DNA of 7,637 nucleotides from contig JAENZU010000151.1 in the NCBI GenBank assembly GCA_016841125.1, positions 1 to 7,637 on the forward strand, in the 5' to 3' direction. Source of the DNA: Melioribacter sp. (GTDB lineage Bacteria; Bacteroidota; Ignavibacteria; Ignavibacteriales; Melioribacteraceae). Every line of letters begins with the position of its first letter. Position 1 is the first letter of the stretch. The translations under genes and the position numbers were made by a program. Below, one piece after another: positions 6,352 to 7,637 of this stretch. The notes below the pieces were generated by a model that made no database searches, was not told where the DNA came from, and was given only the letters and a program-made list of their open reading frames with translations.

Positions 6352-7076
6352 TATTCAACTATATTTCTTTTTGATAAAACGGTTTGGGCTAACATTAAGC
6401 CAAAGAATGTAATTGAGAGAAAATAGATTATATCTTTTGAATCAATTACTCCTCTTGAGATTGATTCATAATGTGTTGATAAACTTAGGTAGCTTAAAAA
6501 TTGTCCCATCATTCCGGTAAAATTGTTCGAGAGAACATCGAAGATGATGAGGAAAAACACACCAACAAAAAGTGAAAGCAGGAATGCTACAATTTGATTT
6601 GTGGTAATACTGCTTGCAAAAAGTCCAATGCTGATGTAAGTCATACTCATCAGAATCATTCCGAGGTAACCGCTCCAAACGGCACCATGATCAACCGGAC
6701 CAATAAAAGCAAGTGTAATGTAGTACGGCAGCGTTAAAAGAAGTGCAATACCGATCAGCACAAGGCATGCGATAAATTTTCCCAAAACTACATCCCAATC
6801 ATTAAGCGGTTTGGTTACAAGTAGTTCAAGTGTACCGCTTCTTTTCTCCTCAGCCAGCATTCTCATGGTTAGTGCGGGAATAAAAAAGAAGAGTGTCCAG
6901 TAAGCAATAGAAAAAAATGGCTGAAGTGTTGCCTGACCTATAAAGAAAATGTCCGAGCCGAAGAGCCACGTAAAAAATCCGCTCAAGCCCAGAAACACTA
7001 CAATTAATATGTAAGCAATTAGGGAGTCGAAAAAGGAATTGAGTTCTCTTTTAGCAATTATCCAAATAGAATTCAT
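6351..7076 (-). CDS. GldF-like ABC-2 family permease
   Basis: The 241 residues make six predicted membrane helices at roughly 18-38, 57-72, 101-124, 135-155, 161-181 and 215-233, the normal size and topology of an ABC-2 half-transporter permease. Hallmarks include the opening WIIAKRELNSFFDS. After helix 2 there is a cytoplasmic coupling stretch MRMLAEEKRSGTLELLVTKP (71-90), which contacts the ATPase in this family. Before the last helix comes STHYESISRGVIDSKDIIYF (200-219). It would form the membrane channel with the upstream ATPase, probably as a dimer. Substrate is unknown; ABC-2 permeases mostly export drugs, polysaccharides or other large molecules, or drive mechanical work. The ATG is seven bases after the ATPase stop and without a Shine-Dalgarno. 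Confidence 0.9.
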   Translation of the reverse strand: MNSIWIIAKRELNSFFDSLIAYILIVVFLGLSGFFTWLFGSDIFFIGQATLQPFFSIAYWTLFFFIPALTMRMLAEEKRSGTLELLVTKPLNDWDVVLGKFIACLVLIGIALLLTLPYYITLAFIGPVDHGAVWSGYLGMILMSMTYISIGLFASSITTNQIVAFLLSLFVGVFFLIIFDVLSNNFTGMMGQFLSYLSLSTHYESISRGVIDSKDIIYFLSITFFGLMLAQTVLSKRNIVE

Positions 7077-7083
7077 AGTAATC

Positions 7084-7637
7084 TTAATTGGTTGTTAATT
7101 CTCTAAAAATATCTTCAAGTTTAGTTTCAATTGGGGACATCTCGGTGAGCACCCAATTTTTATGTACACAAAGATTAAAAATTTCCCTGCGGGAAGATTG
7201 ATTATCTTTACTGTTAATTACAAATTTGTTATCACCTAAGGGATCAACCATAGCAATAGTTTCAATCTTCTGCAATTCACCGGCTAACTCATCTTTACTT
7301 GGCGCGTCGGCTATTTCAACTTTAAGCACCTCTTGACCCTGTGCTCTCCGGCGAAGCATATCGGCTGATCCGTCAGCCACAATTTTACCATTATTAATAA
7401 TTAATATTCTATCACAGGTCGCTTCAACTTCCGGAAGAATATGTGTGCTTAGAATAACAGTTTTTTCCTTACCGAGTTCTTTTATCAATTTCCTGATTTC
7501 AACAATTTGATTTGGGTCAAGACCGGATGTAGGTTCGTCAAGAATTAATATTTCCGGGTCGTGAATCATTGCCTGAGCTAAGCCGACTCTCTGCCGGTAG
7601 CCTTTGGACAGCTCACCAATTTTTTTATGTTTTTCTT
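7084..7637 (-). CDS. ABC transporter ATPase, GldA/CcmA type (N-terminal part outside window)
   Basis: The frame runs off the right edge, and 183 C-terminal residues are visible. The ATG at 7569 is internal: the frame continues upstream through the ABC signature LSKGYRQRVGLAQA (visible 9-22). Next come Walker B ILILDEP (29-35, catalytic Glu34), the D-loop SGLD (37-40) and the switch His65 in STHILPE. Walker A and the Q-loop lie outside. After the nucleotide-binding domain, a C-terminal extension of about 80 residues ends in ETKLEDIFRELT, as in ATPases paired with ABC-2 permeases. About 120 residues are probably missing, judging by the usual length near 300. It supplies ATP hydrolysis to the GldF-like permease seven bases downstream, as the first visible gene of the leftward operon. 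GldA is the closest named type by context, but family members with other substrates share these motifs. Confidence 0.93.
   Translation of the reverse strand, partial: EKHKKIGELSKGYRQRVGLAQAMIHDPEILILDEPTSGLDPNQIVEIRKLIKELGKEKTVILSTHILPEVEATCDRILIINNGKIVADGSADMLRRRAQGQEVLKVEIADAPSKDELAGELQKIETIAMVDPLGDNKFVINSKDNQSSRREIFNLCVHKNWVLTEMSPIETKLEDIFRELTTN

Noticed and set aside
6466..6678. Second minus-strand open frame inside the permease gene
   Set aside because: It is an out-of-frame reading of the permease helices on the same strand, with no independent start signal.
3891..7637. Reading the Gld-like cassette as proof of gliding motility
   Set aside because: GldA/F/G homologues occur in many non-gliding bacteria, and none of the core gliding/type IX secretion genes (gldK-N, sprA) is in the window.

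Overview
The window is about 7.6 kb of AT-rich chromosomal DNA with ordinary, densely packed genes. It most resembles a member of the Bacteroidota/Ignavibacteriota side of the FCB group. Three things suggest this: a GldA/GldF/GldG-type ABC cassette, a PA-domain M28 peptidase and a DUF1611 protein of the types common there, and the near absence of Shine-Dalgarno sequences (only one of the six visible starts has a good one). This is inference from gene content; no rRNA or other taxonomic marker is present. I see no mobile element, CRISPR array, tRNA or prophage gene.

Layout, left to right. (1) Bases 1-582 (+) hold the C-terminal 193 residues of an SMP-30/gluconolactonase-type beta-propeller. 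(2) It converges on a 151-residue ferritin-like di-iron protein (630-1085, -). Between them is a perfect 10-bp hairpin whose T-tract serves the ferritin gene. (3) A divergent AT-rich intergenic region (1086-1257) separates the ferritin gene from a rightward two-gene unit: an exported M28 zinc aminopeptidase (1258-2751), and, one base after its stop, a DUF1611 P-loop protein starting at GTG (2753-3817). (4) A hairpin with T-tracts on both sides (3837-3869) ends this unit and also the leftward operon beyond it. (5) The leftward operon (3891 to the right edge, -) reads, in transcription order: ABC ATPase (5' part outside the window), ABC-2 permease, GldG-like auxiliary protein, DUF4340 protein. 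The gaps are 7 nt, then a 1-nt overlap, then an 8-nt overlap.

How the genes work together. The leftward operon looks like one membrane machine: a cytoplasmic ATPase, a six-helix permease, and two membrane-anchored proteins with large extracytoplasmic domains. Its substrate is unknown, and gliding motility cannot be inferred from it. The M28/DUF1611 pair suggests peptide breakdown outside the cytoplasm coupled to amino-acid handling inside, possibly of D-glutamate or dipeptides, since some DUF1611 proteins are D-glutamate N-acetyltransferases (DgcN). The dipeptide epimerase or DgcA-type enolase-superfamily partner often found with DUF1611 is not next to it here. The best leads are this orphaned DUF1611-peptidase pairing and the four-part GldAFG-DUF4340 complex. 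I found no clear evidence of a wholly new system.
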